DNA from: Nemophila menziesii | Lineage: Eukaryota; Streptophyta; Magnoliopsida; Boraginales; Hydrophyllaceae | DNA: 64,000 nucleotides | Direction of reading: 5' to 3' | Assembly: GCA_029959085.1 (NCBI GenBank) | Contig: JARWIR010000031.1 | Coordinates: 8,618,001 to 8,682,000, forward strand | Shown: one piece after another, positions 61,741 through 64,000 of the stretch | How positions within the stretch are numbered: the first letter of the stretch is position 1 | Layout: each line of letters opens with the position of its first letter | Notes under the pieces: generated by a model | What the model was told of the DNA's origin: nothing | Databases searched by the model: none | The model's input: only the letters and a program-made list of their open reading frames with translations | Position numbers and translations under genes: made by a program

Positions 61741-62290
61741 CCTAAAATAAACAAACTCAATTTTCACATTTCAAGTATTTCAAAATAACAATAAACAATT
61801 TACATAGATTTATCAAGGGTGACTGATATGGGTGTTTTTGAGACCAATTTAATCGCCAATAAAAAACATTTTGCTAGATTATTTTCCAAATAATTTACTA
61901 CAAGTGATAATTAGTACGAACCACCACTAAGTAATTGAGTATTAGTATTATTCATCTCCGACCACTACCCACCGTCCACTGCTGGCACCACCACCTAGGG
62001 AGTACTCTTAGTTTCATTGACTACAAAACCATTGAGTATATATGATATTTTTCTTTAAAAACCATCCACCGACCACCAACACAGCCACCCAAGCGTACTT
62101 AGTGATTCAATGAGTACGAAATAACTAAGTACGAAAATCGTGGATTAGAGAAATCACTAATTATAAAATTCATGAGTATATTCAGTTAATCTCTAACTAT
62201 GCTTAGACAATCAGCAAAACTACACTCCAAATCATTGAGTATACTCCGTGATTTCTAAATGTTACCTAAAAAATGGCACACATTTATTTT
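61741..62290. repeat. Backbone repeat, theta module
   Basis: TCTCCGACCACTACCCACCG, AACCATCCACCGACCACCAA and a theta hairpin at about 62094-62134 (one arm has AATAACTAAGTACG). No gene. Confidence 0.7.
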
Positions 62291-63440
62291 TATGATTTAA
62301 CCAATAAAAAATAAATAAATCTATTATACCTATAAGAAAAAAAATATATGTAAAAAGTTATACAATATTTAAAGAAAAAAATTAAATAATCATGTTGAAT
62401 GTTATATATCTAGGTTGAATGTTACTCCAAGAAAAAAAAGCACATCAAATAATCATGAACAACAAAATCTCATAAAAAAGTTTCGCCTCGATAGTTAGAT
62501 CTGTTATTTCAAACTCAACCACTCAAACTCCAATCTACAATGTAAACATAGATCTACCAATAGAAAATAGTCTGGATGGTTGAGTAGGTTGGAGAAGAAG
62601 AGTATTTTGAGAGGTGGTTTAGATATTCTAGGTGTTAAATGTGATGAATGTGTCTTTATGTACATATATATAAATATGATATTTAAAAATATCTCTTCAA
62701 GACCCGTTGACAAAGATCCCATCTATAATTTTCGAAATAAGCCGTAATTTACTCAATTCTAATATTGGATTATATATCATAACATTCGTCATAATAAGAA
62801 GATTGTAGTAAAATCCTATGACTATGTTAAAATTGTAGTAATGTTTTATTAGATATAAAAAAATTCTACCAATATTCATAAGCGAATTTACAATCTTATC
62901 GACAATCATGACAATTCATCACAATCATTTATCTTTAGGAGATATATGCTGTGATGAATTGACATGATCACGATTAGATTGTAATCATTTATGTTTTCTA
63001 GAAGATTAGAATAAACATGATTGTTAAACCTTTAAAGCTGGATCGATGTTTATAAGAGTTTCATAGAAGGGGATGTATATGGTGTAGATTTTCATAATAT
63101 ATATTGTTAGGGAAATGTTTAGAAATAGTTGTTGTGTTGATGGAAAAATATTAATGAATAACATCTATTTATATGTGAGTAGATGGCTAAAAAGGGAATG
63201 AACAAGAAGCTTCCAGATTTCAAAAATCATCAAGTTTGATTATATAACAATATATATATATATATATATATAAAAGTTGTTAATCAAAGATGATTAATAT
63301 AAGAATGTAAAAGACACGGGTGTGATCGCTTTAGAGCCGTCTCTCAACATATATAAAAGATGGCTTAGTTTATCCCCTTATATTTGATGGTTGGGATCGC
63401 TCCAAAAAATATATAACTAATATTATGGACACACTATAAT
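62291..63440. repeat. Backbone repeat, iota module
   Basis: AAGTTTCGCCTCGATAGTTA, TTTTGAGAGGTGGTTTAGAT, CACGGGTGTGATCGCTTTAG. Short minus-strand frames at 62504-62909 are not kept in other iota copies. Near 62905-62965, ATCATGACAATTCATCACAA and TGTGATGAATTGACATGATC form an inverted pair. Confidence 0.7.
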
Positions 63441-64000
63441 TTAATAATATATTAAATTTATTCCAGATATATATTAAAATCCAATAAAAATGGTACTATT
63501 ATAGTTATAATACCATAAAATTAATGTGTTTGTCCGTGCTATCTAATTATCAATATCTACTTACTTTTTTAATCCATCAAATATATAAATATGTTTTTTA
63601 TTTATAATTTTTTACTAAATATATAACTTAAATATGAATGAATATCTTCAGTTTGATTCAATTTTAAAATCATAATATATATAGATATATATATATATAT
63701 AAAAGTAAATATTTGAATACAAAAATATCTTTTATATATCTTTCTATGTAAATGATAAATGTTAATATAGCATGCAAAATTTTTAGACGATATATATCAA
63801 TATTATATAGCATCTGTTGACCAAAGGTCGTAAATTTACATCATAAAACATTTTTTTAAACAATTCACATCCTTTACATATACGATTATTAGGACCGTCT
63901 ACACTACGTAAAAAATTCACTCACTGCATTTAATTTCTTATTTTAGCAAATATTTTATTATTTCAAATAAAAAAAATTATAATTATTACCATATTACTTT
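63441..64000. repeat. Backbone repeat, epsilon module (cut by window end)
   Basis: TAGTTATAATACCATAAAAT, a short (TA)n at about 63677-63702, GCATCTGTTGACCAAAGGTC and ATTATAATTATTACCATATT; matches 34883-35465. Continues beyond the window. Confidence 0.7.

Noticed and set aside
1..64000. LTR retrotransposon as the origin of the large unit
   Set aside because: I found no TG..CA-bounded direct repeats with a primer-binding site and no gag/pol-like frames; this cannot be excluded for a very decayed element.

Overview
This window looks like nuclear, repeat-rich (probably heterochromatic) DNA of a flowering plant. It is strongly AT-rich by eye. It carries plant-type transposons: a decayed CACTA/En-Spm gene with introns, two Helitrons, a Mutator-like element with a 9-bp target duplication, and a tRNA-derived SINE. 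I see no intact host protein-coding gene, no rRNA, no CRISPR array and no bacterial gene organisation. Most long open frames here are translations of simple repeats ((TA)n, A/T arms, or the CCTTAA hexamer, which gives K/V/L/R or N/L-rich peptides).

The backbone is a tandem family of large repeat units of about 7-8 kb once inserted elements are removed. I named the recurring modules alpha, beta, gamma, delta, gamma-prime, theta, iota, epsilon, hexamer array and eta. Eta starts near 14676, 21961, 29521, 39362 and 46290, and a truncated copy begins at 57254. Two unit types seem to alternate: one runs eta-alpha-beta-delta-gamma'-theta-(iota)-epsilon-hexamer, the other eta-gamma-beta-delta-gamma'-iota-epsilon-hexamer. 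That gives a roughly 15-kb higher-order repeat. Separately, 70-3450 is colinear with 48005-51240.

Layout: 1-5433 is backbone (alpha-beta-gamma-beta-delta-epsilon). 5434-6270 is a 40-bp minisatellite. 6400-9591 is a degenerate CACTA-type gene with palindromic repeats upstream. 9711-11462 is a nest of fold-back arms, a SINE, a G-rich island and a Mutator-like end. 11463-32956 is backbone. 32957-34882 is a minus-strand Helitron filled with AAGGTT hexamers. 34883-51242 is backbone. 51243-57223 is a 6-kb plus-strand Helitron of the same family with captured gene-like fragments. 57224-58894 is backbone, 58895-60446 is the Mutator-like element, and 60447-64000 is backbone.

The unit repeats serve as internal 'empty sites': for both Helitrons and the Mutator-like element, another copy of the host module in the window shows the uninterrupted sequence, so the insertion points can be set to the base. 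All module boundaries were judged by eye and are accurate to some tens of bases; the transposon ends are much firmer.
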